DNA of 64,000 nucleotides, from NCBI RefSeq assembly GCF_036127095.1, contig NZ_CP108006.1:8051501-8115500 (forward strand). Reading direction: 5' to 3'. The number at the start of each line of letters is the position of its first letter. Position 1 is the first letter of the stretch. Below, one piece after another: positions 51,246 through 61,756 of this stretch. Source of the stretch: Streptomyces sp. NBC_00335 (GTDB taxonomy: Bacteria; Actinomycetota; Actinomycetes; Streptomycetales; Streptomycetaceae). The notes below the pieces were generated by a model. That model saw only the letters and a program-made list of their open reading frames with translations, ran no database searches and had not been told where the DNA came from. A program made the position numbers and the translations under genes.

Positions 51246-52079
51246 ATGCCACAGGAGACCCCAGCGGTGGACACGACGGCCACGGACCGCCCGGAGATCG
51301 AGATCCGCGGACTGCACAAGTCCTTCGGCGCCAACCACGTCCTGCGCGGCATCGACCTCGACATCGCCCGCGGCGAGGTGGTGTGCGTCATCGGGCCCTC
51401 CGGCTCGGGCAAATCGACGCTCCTGCGCTGTGTGAACCTGCTCGAAGAGCCCAGCGAGGGCCGGGTCTTCGTCGGCGGCACGGAGGTCACCGACCTGGAC
51501 GTCGACATCGACGCCGTACGCCGCCGCATCGGGATGGTCTTCCAGCAGTTCAACCTCTTCCCGCACGTCAGCGTGCTCGAAAACCTCGCTCTGCCCCAGC
51601 GCCGCGTCCTGGGCAGGGGCAAGGCCGAGGCCCGGGCCGTGGCCCTGAAGAATCTCGGCCGCGTCGGTCTCACCGACAAGTCCGATGCGTACCCGGCCCA
51701 GTTGTCCGGCGGTCAGCAGCAGCGGGTGGCGATCGCAAGGGCCCTGTCGATGGGCCCGGAAGTGATGCTCTTCGACGAGCCGACCTCGGCGCTGGACCCC
51801 GAACTCGTCGGCGAGGTACTGGCGGTGATGCGGGTCCTGGCGGGCGAGGGCATGACGATGATGGTCGTCACCCACGAGATGAGCTTCGCCCGCGAGGTCG
51901 CGGACCGGGTCGTGTTCATGGACGGCGGAGTCGTCGTCGAGCACGGACCGGCGGCCCAGGTGGTGGGGGATCCCCGCCAGGAGCGCACCAGGGAGTTCCT
52001 CAACCGGCTCCTGGACCCTGCGGCGACCGAGGCACCCGGAGCCCGCGGCGAAGGCGGGCAACCGGACGGGGACGCCTGA
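51246..52079 (+). CDS. amino-acid ABC transporter ATP-binding protein
   Basis: A 277-residue GlnQ-type ATPase. Walker A is GPSGSGKST (about 55), Q-loop [15 protein letters not shown], signature [15 protein letters not shown], and Walker [13 protein letters not shown]. The C-terminal tail is Gly/Ala-rich. ATG 51246 follows GAGGAAGAC. It completes a three-gene polar amino acid importer, distinct from the oligopeptide transporter upstream. Confidence 0.94.
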   Translation: MPQETPAVDTTATDRPEIEIRGLHKSFGANHVLRGIDLDIARGEVVCVIGPSGSGKSTLLRCVNLLEEPSEGRVFVGGTEVTDLDVDIDAVRRRIGMVFQQFNLFPHVSVLENLALPQRRVLGRGKAEARAVALKNLGRVGLTDKSDAYPAQLSGGQQQRVAIARALSMGPEVMLFDEPTSALDPELVGEVLAVMRVLAGEGMTMMVVTHEMSFAREVADRVVFMDGGVVVEHGPAAQVVGDPRQERTREFLNRLLDPAATEAPGARGEGGQPDGDA

Positions 52080-52142
52080 CCACACCGATCACCGGTCCGG
52101 GCCGGGAGCCCACCTGCGCCGCCGTGTTGATCATGGTGCAGG

Positions 52143-52295
52143 ATGGCACCTCGTTCCGTATGCGCACGCATGCGCGAACGCGGCCCCACGCACGACGAAC
52201 TGACAGGTGACAAGGTGACCACACCCCTCATCCCGCGGCCCGCAGGGCCGGCCCTCGCCTCCCCGGTGCGCCGAGCGGCGGAGGACGTCCGTTGA
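52143..52295 (+). CDS. possible leader ORF before the MscS gene
   Basis: A 50-codon frame whose TGA overlaps the TTG start of the channel gene (TTGA). An internal GTG at 52215 with a nearby GGTGAC sequence would give 26 residues. No conserved features are seen. It might couple translation to the channel gene, or be chance. Confidence 0.2.
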   Translation: MAPRSVCARMRERGPTHDELTGDKVTTPLIPRPAGPALASPVRRAAEDVR

Positions 52296-53419
52296 GCCGG
52301 GACCTCGTCCTGCACGACTGGCTGATCGCCGGAATCGCGCTGGCCGCGGGCGGGCTCGCCGGGCTGCTGCTGCGCGCCCTCGTACGGTGGCTGGCCAAGC
52401 ACGCCCTCAGGACCCGGTGGAGCGGCGACGACATCATGGTCGACGGGCTGCGCACCCTGGCTCCGGCGGCGGCCGTCATCGCGGGCGCCGCCGTGGCCGC
52501 CTCGACGCTGCCGCTCAGCAGCCGGGTCTCCGGGTGGGTGAACCACTCGCTGACCGCGCTGCTGATCCTCGTGGCCACGGTCGGCGTGGCCCGTGTGGTC
52601 GCCGGCCTCGTCCAGTCCGTGGCCCAGGCGCGGACGGGAGTGGCCGGATCGGCCACCATATTCGTCAACATCACGCGCGTCCTGGTGCTCGCGATGGGTG
52701 TGCTCGTCGCCCTCGAATCCGTGGGCGTGTCCATCGCACCCCTGCTCACCGCCCTCGGCGTGGGCGGTCTGGCGGTCGCCCTGGCGCTGCAGGACACCCT
52801 CGCCAACCTCTTCGCGGGCGTGCACATCCTCGCCTCGAAGACGGTGCAGCCCGGTGACTACATCCGGCTGACGAGCGGTGAGGAGGGGTACGTCGTCGAC
52901 ATCAACTGGCGCAACACGGTGGTCCGCAACCTGTCGAACAACCTGGTGATCATCCCCAACGGGCGGCTCGCGCGCACGAACATGACCAACTTCACCCAGC
53001 CCGAGCAGCAGTTGTCCATCATGGTCCAGGTGGGAGTGGGCTACGAGAGCGACCTGGAGCACGTCGAGCGGGTGACCCTCGACGTGGTCGACGGGGTGAT
53101 GGCGGACATCAACGGCGCGGTCCCCGACCACGAGGGAGCCGTACGCTTCCACACCTTCGCGGACTCCAGGATCAACTTCACGGTGATCCTCGGCGTCGGC
53201 GAGTTCAGTGACCAGTACCGGATCAAGCACGAGTTCATCAAGCGGCTGCACAGCCGGTTCCGGGCCGAGGGCATTTCGATCCCCGCCCCCACGCGGACGG
53301 TCGCGCTCCAGCAGGAGGACGTCCGTTCCTCCGTGCCGCTCGTCGCGGTCTCGCCGGTCCCGCCTGTCCCGCACCAGCGCGAGGCGCCGGTCGACGTCCT
53401 GGCGGACGGCGTCCGCTAG
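52292..53419 (+). CDS. MscS-type mechanosensitive ion channel
   Basis: A 375-residue small-conductance mechanosensitive channel. Four predicted membrane helices precede the pore-lining TM3 signature (LTALGVGGLAVALALQDTLANLFAG, about 151-175). A beta domain (HILASKTVQPGDYIRL) and C-terminal cytoplasmic domain follow to about 335. It would open under hypo-osmotic stress and release solutes. TTG 52292 follows GGAGGAC (52280-52286). The gene ends at a strong hairpin. Confidence 0.93.
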   Translation: MSRDLVLHDWLIAGIALAAGGLAGLLLRALVRWLAKHALRTRWSGDDIMVDGLRTLAPAAAVIAGAAVAASTLPLSSRVSGWVNHSLTALLILVATVGVARVVAGLVQSVAQARTGVAGSATIFVNITRVLVLAMGVLVALESVGVSIAPLLTALGVGGLAVALALQDTLANLFAGVHILASKTVQPGDYIRLTSGEEGYVVDINWRNTVVRNLSNNLVIIPNGRLARTNMTNFTQPEQQLSIMVQVGVGYESDLEHVERVTLDVVDGVMADINGAVPDHEGAVRFHTFADSRINFTVILGVGEFSDQYRIKHEFIKRLHSRFRAEGISIPAPTRTVALQQEDVRSSVPLVAVSPVPPVPHQREAPVDVLADGVR

Positions 53420-53446
53420 CGGGCGGACCGGGACGACGCCGCATGG

Positions 53447-53473
53447 CCCCGCGCCCCCTCCCGGGGCGTGGGG
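53447..53473 (+). terminator. hairpin terminator after the MscS gene
   Basis: CCCCGCGCCCC (53447-53457) and GGGGCGTGGGG (53463-53473) pair with a single mismatch that becomes a G-U pair in RNA, around a 5-nt loop. It begins 28 bp after the channel stop. Confidence 0.6.
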
Positions 53474-53577
53474 GACACCGGCGGCGGGTGGCGGGGAGGC
53501 GGGTCATAGGCTGACCGCTCCGGGGGCCCGCCCAGCCGTGTTCCCGGTACCGAGCCGCCCGTCGAGAGGACCACGTC

Positions 53578-53829
53578 ATGAGTGAGAAGGCCCGCAAGCT
53601 GTTCGATGCGCTCGACCTGAACAGCGACGGGGTCCTGACCAGGGTCGAGGTGATCACGGCCCTGCGCAGCAAGGGCCCGACCCTCGCCGCCCACGGCGAT
53701 CTGCCCTTCTGGGCCGTGGGCGACGTGGACACCTCCTCGGCCCTCTTCGACCGGGCCAACGCGGACGGCGACGACGTACTGACCTTCGAGGAGTTCGAGC
53801 GCGAGGTCGACCGCCGCTTCGGCTGGTAG
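53578..53829 (+). CDS. EF-hand calcium-binding protein
   Basis: An 83-residue protein with two EF-hand motifs. The first loop is DLNSDGVLTRVE (about 13-24) and the second NADGDDVLTFEEF (about 61-73), each with acidic ligands and the central Gly. The second is slightly modified (GDDVL). Such small Ca2+ sensors (calerythrin-like) are common in actinomycetes, with unknown targets. ATG 53578 is clear. It converges with the P450 operon, 29 bp away. Confidence 0.9.
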   Translation: MSEKARKLFDALDLNSDGVLTRVEVITALRSKGPTLAAHGDLPFWAVGDVDTSSALFDRANADGDDVLTFEEFEREVDRRFGW

Positions 53830-53858
53830 CGGCGATCGGGCCCCGGCTCAGTGCCCGC

Positions 53859-55097
<1,239 letters not shown>

Positions 55098-55121
55098 GAG
55101 GGTCCTCCGGGAACGTGCGGG

Positions 55122-56516
55122 TCAGTGCCCGGCGGGGGTGAAGGTGGCGATCCGGCGGTCGGCCGGCGAGTACCCGCTGAGGGTGATGGTCGGGCCGTGC
55201 GTGGGCACGGAGGGGTCGGGGAAGTCGGCCGGGATCGGCCGCTGCCCGTCCGGGCGCCGGTCCACCGTGGTGAACGGGGGCGGGAAGGGCGCGCAGGCCT
55301 CGATCTGCTTCTCGTAGAACTGCAGCCAGCGCCCGTTGTCGAAGGTGACCGCGCCGATCACCCGGCCCTGGTAGCCGTAGACCGCGGTGAACCGGCGCTC
55401 GGCCCGAGACCCCTGGGTGAACATGATCTCGCTGCCCATGGAGGGCACGCCCACGGACTTGATGTTCACGCCGAACTGCGAGGACCAGAAAGCCGGTACC
55501 CACAGGTGCGGCCGGCGGTCGGTGCTCTCGCTCAGCATGTTGTGGGCGGCGGTCTCGGCCTGCGCCACGGCGTTGCCCCAGTGCTCCAGGGAGAGGAACT
55601 GGTAGCCGAAGAGCGCGTGCGGGGAGCGGGCCACGTCGCCCGCCACGTAGATGTCGTCGGTGACGATCCCGCGGAGGTCGAAGGCCCGGCAGCCCGCGTC
55701 GCAGGCGATGCCGCGCGGACCCGCGCCGAGTCCGGAGCCGGTCAGCCACTCGGTGTTGCGCTGCGCGCCGAGCGAGACGACCACCACGTCGCATTCCAGG
55801 GTGGTGCCGTCGGAGAGGTGTGCGGCCCTGACCCGGCCGGTGGAATCGCCCTCCAGCCCGGTCACCATGATTCCGGTCCGCAGGTCCACGCCGTTCTCCC
55901 GGTGGAGTTCGGCGGCGACCGCCCCGATCACCCCGCCCAGGGCGCCGACCAGGGGGCCGTCGCCGCGTTCGGCGACGGTCACGTCCAGCCCGCGCTCCCG
56001 GCACGCCGAGGCGATCTCCGAGCCGGTGAATCCGGCGCCGATGACCAGGACCCGGCGCGGTCCGGCCGCCAGGGCGCGGGCCAGGCCCGCCCCGTCCTCA
56101 CGGGTGCGCAGGGTGAAGACCCCGTCGAGCTCGCCCTCGGCCTCGTTCGGCCAGGGCCGGGCCCGGACCCCGGTGGCGATCAGGAGCCGGTCGTACGGGA
56201 CCTCCTCGCCATCGGCGAGCTTGACCGTACGGGCTGCCATGTCGAGCCCGGTGGCCGCGACGCCGAGGCGCCATTCGGCGTCGATGTCGAGCCGCCGGGG
56301 GAGCAGGGTGTGGTCGGCGTCGGCCTTGCCCAGCAGCACCTGCTTGGACAGCGGCGGGCGGTCGTACGGCTCGTGGCGCTCGTCGCCGACCAGGGTCAGC
56401 GAGCCGGCGAAGCCCTTCTGCCGCATGACCTCGGCGGCGCGCAGGCCGGCCAGCGAAGCACCGACGACCACGATCCGGCCGGAGCGCCTGAGCTGGTCCA
56501 GGGCGGTGTCAACCAT
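55122..56516 (-). CDS. NAD(P)H-dependent FAD ferredoxin reductase
   Basis: A 464-residue pyridine-nucleotide-disulfide oxidoreductase of the ferredoxin/rubredoxin reductase type. The FAD motif VVVGASLAGLRAAEVMR is at about 16-32, the NAD motif VLVIGAGFTGSEIASACRERG near 150, and the late FAD motif VTDDIYVAGDVA near 290. The C-terminal reductase domain (about 330-410) follows. The start at 56516 overlaps the ferredoxin stop by 8 bp. It would pass electrons from NAD(P)H to the ferredoxin and then to the P450. Confidence 0.93.
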   Translation of the reverse strand: MVDTALDQLRRSGRIVVVGASLAGLRAAEVMRQKGFAGSLTLVGDERHEPYDRPPLSKQVLLGKADADHTLLPRRLDIDAEWRLGVAATGLDMAARTVKLADGEEVPYDRLLIATGVRARPWPNEAEGELDGVFTLRTREDGAGLARALAAGPRRVLVIGAGFTGSEIASACRERGLDVTVAERGDGPLVGALGGVIGAVAAELHRENGVDLRTGIMVTGLEGDSTGRVRAAHLSDGTTLECDVVVVSLGAQRNTEWLTGSGLGAGPRGIACDAGCRAFDLRGIVTDDIYVAGDVARSPHALFGYQFLSLEHWGNAVAQAETAAHNMLSESTDRRPHLWVPAFWSSQFGVNIKSVGVPSMGSEIMFTQGSRAERRFTAVYGYQGRVIGAVTFDNGRWLQFYEKQIEACAPFPPPFTTVDRRPDGQRPIPADFPDPSVPTHGPTITLSGYSPADRRIATFTPAGH

Positions 56517-56778
56517 CGGAGGACCCCCTTGCGGTGCCGGAGGCCGCTGCTGCCGGGGTGCGTGCGGAGTGGTCGCCCGCCCGGTCCAGATCGTCCACGA
56601 GGATGGCCTGTACGGGGCAGGCGGCGGCGGCCTGGGCCACGCGCTCGCGCTGGGCCTCCTCGGCCTCGGGATCGTAGAGGAGCCCCTCGTCCCCGTGCAT
56701 CGCGAAGACGTCGGGGGCGAGGAAGGCGCACTGCGCGTATCCCTGGCACCGGTTGAGATCGACGACGAGCCTCAGCAA
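56509..56778 (-). CDS. 3Fe-4S-type ferredoxin
   Basis: An 89-residue ferredoxin typical of actinobacterial P450 systems. The cluster cysteines are Cys11 and Cys17 (RCQGYAQC) and Cys55 (AAACPVQAI); the missing second Cys position of a 4Fe-4S site fits a 3Fe-4S cluster. A 25-residue Ala/Ser/Gly-rich tail is unusual. It leads the operon ferredoxin - reductase - P450. Confidence 0.92.
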   Translation of the reverse strand: MLRLVVDLNRCQGYAQCAFLAPDVFAMHGDEGLLYDPEAEEAQRERVAQAAAACPVQAILVDDLDRAGDHSARTPAAAASGTARGSSDG

Positions 56779-56883
56779 GGTGTGGTCCTTTCGGTGCCCC
56801 CCTGTGCTTCCCGGACCAGCGTGCGCGCGGCGCCGCCGGGGGGCCCGTCCGCGGCGGCCATTGGAGTGAGGTTGTGGCGCCCG

Positions 56884-57540
56884 TCAGGGGGCCGGAAGGG
56901 GGGCCGGGCCGGGGCGGCCCCGGCCCGACCGCAGGATGTACAGGCTCACGGCCAGGGCCCAGGCCGGGAAGACCAGCTCGGACCAGGGCAGGGAGGAGCC
57001 CGCCACCAGCAGCACCAGGCCGGCGAGGTACCCGACCAGGGCCAGCGGGCGCGGGAACGCCCCGAGCCGGCGGCCGATGGTGGAGGTCGCGAACACGAAC
57101 ACGGCGGCCATCCGCATCCCGTACGTGGTCAGCAGGGTGTAGGCGAAGTGGCGGCCGAACTCCTGGGGCTGATCGGCGTCCAGCACCGTCCCGGCGGCCG
57201 CGGCGGCGCCGAACAGGCTGGCGACGAAGATCAGCCCGCTGCCCAGGAAGACGGTGGCCACGAACCGGTCCTCGGCCTCGCCGGAGTGCTCCCGCAGCGC
57301 GCCCATGAACCACAGGAAGGCGATGCCCGCGAAGGGGACGAGCTCCAGCGCGGTGGTCACCGCGTCCCGCTGCCCCGAGGTGACCTCGATCTCGGCCGCG
57401 CCGCCCCCCTCGGGCAGGCCGATCCGGGCCAGCACGATCGCCGCCGCCATGAGGACGGCGAAGAGGATCCCCGCGAGCCCGGCCGCCCGGGGGGTGCTCA
57501 GGCTCTGTCCCGGGGGCGTCCCCGGTGCTTCTGCTCTCAT
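56884..57540 (-). CDS. multi-pass membrane protein of unknown function
   Basis: A 218-residue protein with about six hydrophobic helices (for example AGLAGILFAVLMAAAIVLARIG, VPFAGIAFLWFMGALRE, LALVGYLAGLVLLVAGSSLPW). No enzymatic motif is seen. The ATG at 57540 was chosen over an upstream in-frame start that adds 20 basic residues. It is divergent from the membrane protein/XRE operon. A hairpin (57598-57605 with 57616-57623) lies in the shared upstream region. Confidence 0.78.
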   Translation of the reverse strand: MRAEAPGTPPGQSLSTPRAAGLAGILFAVLMAAAIVLARIGLPEGGGAAEIEVTSGQRDAVTTALELVPFAGIAFLWFMGALREHSGEAEDRFVATVFLGSGLIFVASLFGAAAAAGTVLDADQPQEFGRHFAYTLLTTYGMRMAAVFVFATSTIGRRLGAFPRPLALVGYLAGLVLLVAGSSLPWSELVFPAWALAVSLYILRSGRGRPGPAPLPAP

Positions 57541-57642
57541 GCGTCCAGCAAGCCCGGGGTGCGGCCGTGGTGCCAGTGGGGCCGCGCGCCCGGGTGACAC
57601 GGGGGCCGGACCCCGCCCCCGTGGGGTCGATGTAAGGAATCA

Positions 57643-57682
57643 TTGACATGAGGTATGGATTCTTTTACCTTCGTGATGTCAA
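57643..57682 (+). promoter_or_regulatory. promoter with overlapping inverted repeat
   Basis: TTGACA (57643-57648), 17 bp, then TACCTT (57666-57671) fit a housekeeping promoter. TTGACAT (57643-57649) and ATGTCAA (57676-57682) form an inverted repeat spanning it, and TTCTTTTAC occurs twice (57660-57668 and 57685-57693). It could be the operator of the downstream XRE protein. Confidence 0.5.
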
Positions 57683-57711
57683 AGTTCTTTTACATGGGAG
57701 CGGGTGCGGTC

Positions 57712-58143
57712 GTGGCCTTCGAAGAGAAGCGCGCATGGATCATGGGGGTGGTCGCGATCGTCGGATACGCGGTCTACCTGGTCGTCGTGCTGGGCCGGTC
57801 GGGCGACGGGGTCCCCCTCGCGGAGGTCCCGTACGTCATGCCGCTGCTCTGGACGGTCGGGGGCGCCATCGCCGCCGCGATCCTCCTCAACATCGCCGTG
57901 GCGGTGGCCAAGCCGGGCGAGGCCGACGTCAAGGATCAGCGGGACAAGGAGATCGGCCTCCTCGGCGAGCACGCCGGGCAGTCCTTCCTCGCCATCGGCG
58001 CCGTGACCGCGCTGATCCTCTCGATGGCCGGCGCGGACCGCTTCTGGATCTCGAACGCCCTCTACCTCGGGTTCGTCCTCTCGGCGGTGCTCGGTTCGGC
58101 CGTCAAGCTCGCGGCCTACCGCGAGGGGTTCCAGTCGTGGTGA
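57712..58143 (+). CDS. small multi-pass membrane protein
   Basis: A 143-residue membrane protein with four predicted helices ([77 protein letters not shown]). GTG 57712 (AFEEKRAW) was chosen because in-frame ATGs at 57655 and 57676 lie inside the promoter or before any ribosome site. The stop overlaps the XRE gene (GTGA), the usual pair of a membrane protein with a one-component regulator. Confidence 0.82.
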   Translation: MAFEEKRAWIMGVVAIVGYAVYLVVVLGRSGDGVPLAEVPYVMPLLWTVGGAIAAAILLNIAVAVAKPGEADVKDQRDKEIGLLGEHAGQSFLAIGAVTALILSMAGADRFWISNALYLGFVLSAVLGSAVKLAAYREGFQSW

Positions 58144-58379
58144 AGCCGACCGGCATCACGAACCGGATCAGGATCCTGCGCTTCGAACGCGGTGAGATGA
58201 CGCAGGCGGAGCTGGCGGAGCGCATCGGCGTGACCCGCCAGACCGTCATCGCCATCGAGAAGGGCCGCTACTCGCCCTCGCTGGAGACGGCCTTCAGGAT
58301 CGCCGGTGTCTTCGCGGTACCGCTCGAACAGGTATTCCAGTACGCAGGCAGCGCAGACGACGAAGGGACGACGCCGTGA
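58140..58379 (+). CDS. XRE-family regulator
   Basis: A 79-residue, nearly all-helix-turn-helix protein ([36 protein letters not shown], about 6-42). Small proteins of this kind commonly regulate their own operon. It overlaps the membrane-protein stop upstream and the oxidoreductase start downstream (GTGA at both junctions), so all three genes are co-transcribed. GAGGGG (58123-58128) lies 11 bp before the GTG. Confidence 0.9.
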   Translation: MKPTGITNRIRILRFERGEMTQAELAERIGVTRQTVIAIEKGRYSPSLETAFRIAGVFAVPLEQVFQYAGSADDEGTTP

Positions 58380-59347
58380 AGGCGATCGTGCAGGACACGT
58401 ACGGCTCCAGCGAAGTACTGGAGCTCAGGGACGTCGAAACGCCGAGACCGGGCACGGGCGAAGTGCTCATAGCCGTCCGGGCCGCCGGCCTGGACGCGGG
58501 GGTCTGGCACCTCATGACCGGCAAGCCCTACCTGCTGCGCCTCCTCGGCTACGGGCTGCGCGCACCCAGCGTGCCCGTACGCGGCCGGGAGGTCTCCGGG
58601 CGGGTCGAAGCGGTCGGCGAGGGGGTGAGCGCCTTCGGGGTGGGCGACGAGGTCTTCGGCATCTGCGAGGGCTCCTTCGCGCAGTACGCGACGGCCCGGC
58701 AGGACAAGCTGGCGCACAAGCCCGCCGGGATGCCCCTGGAGGAGGCGGCGGCCCTCCCCATCTCCGGGCTCACCGCCCTCCAGGCGCTGCGCGACGCGGG
58801 GCGCGTGCGGCCGGGGCAGCGGGTCCTGGTCATCGGAGCCGCGGGCGGGGTCGGAACCTTCGCGGTCCAGCTGGCGAAGGCCTTCGGGGCGCATGTGACC
58901 GGAGTGTGCAGCACCACGAAGACGGAGCTGGTGCTCGGGCTCGGCGCGGACGAGGTCATCGACTACACCCGCGAGGAGTTCGCGGACGGTGTGCGCCGCT
59001 ACGACCTCATCCTGGACATCGCGGGCAACCGCGCCCTGTCCCACCTCCGGCGCGCCCTGACCCCGCGCGGAACGCTCGTGATCGTCGGCGGCGAGGGCGG
59101 CGGCCCCTGGCTGGGCGGCATGGGCCGGGTCCTGTGGGCCGTGCTGCTGAACCCCTTCGTGCGCCACGGCCTCAAGGGGTTCGTCTCCGCCGAGCGTCAG
59201 GCGGATCTGAAGATCCTGGGGCAGCACGTCGACGACGGCACCCTGTCCCCGGCCGTCCACCTCACCTGCCGGCTCGCCGAGGCCCCCGAGGCCATCGACC
59301 GGCTCCACCGGGGTGAAGCGCGCGGAAAGATCCTGATCACGCCCTAA
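58376..59347 (+). CDS. NAD(P)-dependent alcohol dehydrogenase/quinone reductase (MDR family)
   Basis: A 323-residue zinc-independent MDR oxidoreductase. The N-terminal GroES-like domain begins [19 protein letters not shown]. The Rossmann motif [28 protein letters not shown] is at about residues 149-176. The zinc ligands of alcohol dehydrogenases are absent, as in quinone reductases. GTG 58376 overlaps the XRE stop. The substrate is probably a reactive quinone, enone or aldehyde. Confidence 0.92.
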   Translation: MKAIVQDTYGSSEVLELRDVETPRPGTGEVLIAVRAAGLDAGVWHLMTGKPYLLRLLGYGLRAPSVPVRGREVSGRVEAVGEGVSAFGVGDEVFGICEGSFAQYATARQDKLAHKPAGMPLEEAAALPISGLTALQALRDAGRVRPGQRVLVIGAAGGVGTFAVQLAKAFGAHVTGVCSTTKTELVLGLGADEVIDYTREEFADGVRRYDLILDIAGNRALSHLRRALTPRGTLVIVGGEGGGPWLGGMGRVLWAVLLNPFVRHGLKGFVSAERQADLKILGQHVDDGTLSPAVHLTCRLAEAPEAIDRLHRGEARGKILITP

Positions 59348-60402
59348 GGCGTGGGTGCGGCGGACGTGCCCGGAGCGGTGGCCTCGGGGGACGTGCTCGG
59401 CGTGGCGGACGTGCTGGGTGCGGGGGACGTGCTGGGCGCCGCCGGCGCCGCCGGGGTTCCGGGGGAGCCCGACGGAGTGCCGGGAGGGCCCGACGGAGTC
59501 GCGCCGGGCGTGGCCGTCGGGGACTCCGGGGCGCAGACGATCTCGTCGCGCGGGGTGTAGTGCGTACGGAACGTCTCGCGGCCGACCTCGTGGCCGCCCC
59601 GGACGAAGACGCGGTCCACGGAGACGTCGAAGCCTTCCAGTGGGGTCTGCGGCTCGCAGGTGGGGCCGGTGACGGTGCGCTTCACGGGCGGCGTGATGTG
59701 GGTGCGCGGGCCCTTGGTGGCGCGGATCTCGTCGTACTGCTTCGTTCCGAGCAGGGTGATGGTCACCGAGGTGGAGGTGGAGGAGGCCCGGACCGTCACG
59801 GGGTGCCCCGAGTCGTTCTGCCAGCGCAGGTCGAGGGTGCCCCAGGCGACGGTGGCCTCGCGGCCTTCCGGGTACCGCTCGATGTAGAAGGAGTGGGCCC
59901 CGTGCTCCAGCGGCTTCAGGCCCGCGAAGAACATGGCGTTGTACATGGTCGTCGCGACCGCGGAGACCCCGCCGCCGGGGGATTTCACGTAACGGCCGTC
60001 GTTGATCATGATGCCGTCGACGAAGCCGTTCTCCTCGGTCCGCTCGCCCACCGCCTGGTTGAAGCTCCAGATGTCGCCCTGCTCGACGACGGCCCCGTTG
60101 ATCAGCTCCACGGCGCGCGCGATGTTGTGCGTGCGGTAGGGCGCGGCGGGATAGGCGACGGTGAAGGTGGAGAGGACCTGCTGCCCGACGGCTGCCGGGG
60201 CGGCGGCGGTGGCGGTGGCAGGGGCAGGGGGAGGGGTAGTGGCGCCGGCCGTGGCCGTGGGCCCGGCGGTGCGGTCAGGGGCGGGCGTACCCGCGGCGGC
60301 CGCGGTACCGGCGGACAGGCCGCCGAGGCCGAGCACGGCGGCCGTCCCGGCCGATATCAGGGCGATCCGCGTGGTGGCCGTACGGCCGTGGGCGCGTCGC
60401 AT
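59344..60402 (-). CDS. secreted VanW-like protein
   Basis: A 352-residue exported protein. A signal peptide (about 1-35) and an Ala/Pro/Thr-rich spacer (36-75) precede the VanW-like domain (about 80-290): VVEQGDIWSFNQAVGERTEENGF, GDGxY-like DGRYVKSP, and GGGVSAVATTMYNAMFFAGL. A Cys seen at the GGGICQ position of many VanW proteins is here Ser (GGGVSAV). A Pro/Ser/Thr tail closes it. ATG 60402 is preceded by GGGAGA. It sits near the end of the beta-glucosidase/MFS operon but behind a terminator, so it is probably expressed separately. Confidence 0.87.
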   Translation of the reverse strand: MRRAHGRTATTRIALISAGTAAVLGLGGLSAGTAAAAGTPAPDRTAGPTATAGATTPPPAPATATAAAPAAVGQQVLSTFTVAYPAAPYRTHNIARAVELINGAVVEQGDIWSFNQAVGERTEENGFVDGIMINDGRYVKSPGGGVSAVATTMYNAMFFAGLKPLEHGAHSFYIERYPEGREATVAWGTLDLRWQNDSGHPVTVRASSTSTSVTITLLGTKQYDEIRATKGPRTHITPPVKRTVTGPTCEPQTPLEGFDVSVDRVFVRGGHEVGRETFRTHYTPRDEIVCAPESPTATPGATPSGPPGTPSGSPGTPAAPAAPSTSPAPSTSATPSTSPEATAPGTSAAPTP

Positions 60403-60472
60403 GTCTCTCCCTGTCGCTTCGGAATCCGAACCACACAAGTCTGGTCCAAATCGACCCAAAAGGGTGAGAAAT

Positions 60473-60497
60473 GTGCCCGGTCTCACGATCCGGGCAC
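60473..60497 (-). terminator. Rho-independent terminator of the beta-glucosidase/MFS operon
   Basis: On the minus strand GTGCCCGG / CCGGGCAC (8-bp arms, 9-nt loop) begins 12 bp after the MFS stop and is followed by a T-rich run (ATTTCTCACCCTTTT). It separates the sugar operon from the VanW-like gene. Confidence 0.7.
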
Positions 60498-60508
60498 CGG
60501 AGGGCCCG

Positions 60509-61756
60509 CTACGGAACCGAGCGGATCCGCCTGACCAGCAGCGATCCCGCCAGGGCGAGGGCGCCCGCCAGCGCGTACAGGGCCGTGTATCCGCCGAGGT
60601 GGGTGACGACCGGGGCCGCGATCACCGGGGCCAGCACCTGGGGCAGCGCGTTGGCGATGTTGATGACGCCCAGGTCCCTGCCCCGGTCCTCGGCGGTCGG
60701 CAGCACGTCCGTGAGCAGGGCGAAGTCCACCGCCGTGTACACGCCGTAGCCGAGGCCCAGGACGAGCGAGGCCACGATGGCGCCGGTCCAGGTCTGCCAG
60801 ACGGCGAGCAGCAGCGTGGCCGCGGCGATGACCAGCCCCGACCGGATGACGTAGGACTTGCGGCGGCCGCTGCGGTCGGACCGGATGCCGCTGATCACCA
60901 CCGTGGCGAGCAGGGTGAGGGCGTTGAGCGCCGTGAGGATCAGGACCCCGGTGTCCGCGTCGCCCCGGTAGCGCACGGCGTCGGTCAGGTAGTAGAGCAG
61001 GTACATCGTGCTGATGGAGTACGAGAGGTTCATCAGGAACCGGGTCAGCCAGGCCCAGCCGAAATCGGGATGGCGCCGCGGGTCGATCCAGAAGCCGGTC
61101 AGGAAGCCGCGCCACCGGAAGGCCGGCCGGTCGGCGGGGGCGAGCACCGAGTCCCGCCGCATCAGTACGTACGGCACGGCCGCGAGGACCGAGAAGGCCG
61201 CGCAGGCCAGATATCCGGCGGTGATCCCGCCCGCTACGGTGGCCAGCGCCGTGCCGATCAGGATCCCGATGACCTGGGAGACGCCCAGCCAGCCGCCGAC
61301 CAGCCCGCGGCGGCGGACCGGGACCTGGTCGGGTACGGCGGCGGTGAGCGCGGCGAAGGCGGCGTTGAGGGCGAGCTGCACCAGGCACCAGCCCGCGATC
61401 ACCACGGCGACGCTCTGCGCGAGCCCGAGCACCACCAGGCCCGCCGCCCCGCCCGTCACCCCGGCGACCACCCAGGGGATGCGGCGGCCCGCGCGCGCCG
61501 TCGTACGGTCGGACAGCGCTCCGAAGACGGGATTGGCGACCATCGAGACGGCCGCCCCCAGCCCCGTCACCAGGGCGAGGGTGGACGCCTTGTTCTCCGG
61601 GGTGAGGAACTCGGCCTGGCGTGCCAGCAGCAACTGGAGCGGGCCGAACCAGCCGACCCACACCCCGAGGTTGGCGAGGGACAGCGCGCTCACCCACCGG
61701 CCGCCCGGCGGCGTGGCGGCCTCCGTGGCCGCCGCGGCCTTCGGCCCGGCGGTCAC
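60509..61756 (-). CDS. MFS sugar transporter
   Basis: A 415-residue transporter with about 12 helices of the GPH/MFS_1 kind. Segments include LGVWVGWFGPLQLLLARQ, VFGALSDRTTARAGRRIPWVVAG (loop 2/3) and LTDVLPTAEDRGRDLGVINIANALPQ, the last typical of sucrose/maltose-type porters. The GTG at 61756 overlaps the beta-glucosidase stop (GTGA), so the two form an operon for uptake and hydrolysis of a beta-glucoside. The very long in-frame extension upstream is antisense-like noise over the glucosidase gene. Confidence 0.9.
   Translation of the reverse strand: MTAGPKAAAATEAATPPGGRWVSALSLANLGVWVGWFGPLQLLLARQAEFLTPENKASTLALVTGLGAAVSMVANPVFGALSDRTTARAGRRIPWVVAGVTGGAAGLVVLGLAQSVAVVIAGWCLVQLALNAAFAALTAAVPDQVPVRRRGLVGGWLGVSQVIGILIGTALATVAGGITAGYLACAAFSVLAAVPYVLMRRDSVLAPADRPAFRWRGFLTGFWIDPRRHPDFGWAWLTRFLMNLSYSISTMYLLYYLTDAVRYRGDADTGVLILTALNALTLLATVVISGIRSDRSGRRKSYVIRSGLVIAAATLLLAVWQTWTGAIVASLVLGLGYGVYTAVDFALLTDVLPTAEDRGRDLGVINIANALPQVLAPVIAAPVVTHLGGYTALYALAGALALAGSLLVRRIRSVP

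Noticed and set aside
57655..57711. Longer start (ATG 57655) for the small membrane protein
   Set aside because: It lies between the -35 and -10 elements, so it would not be transcribed.
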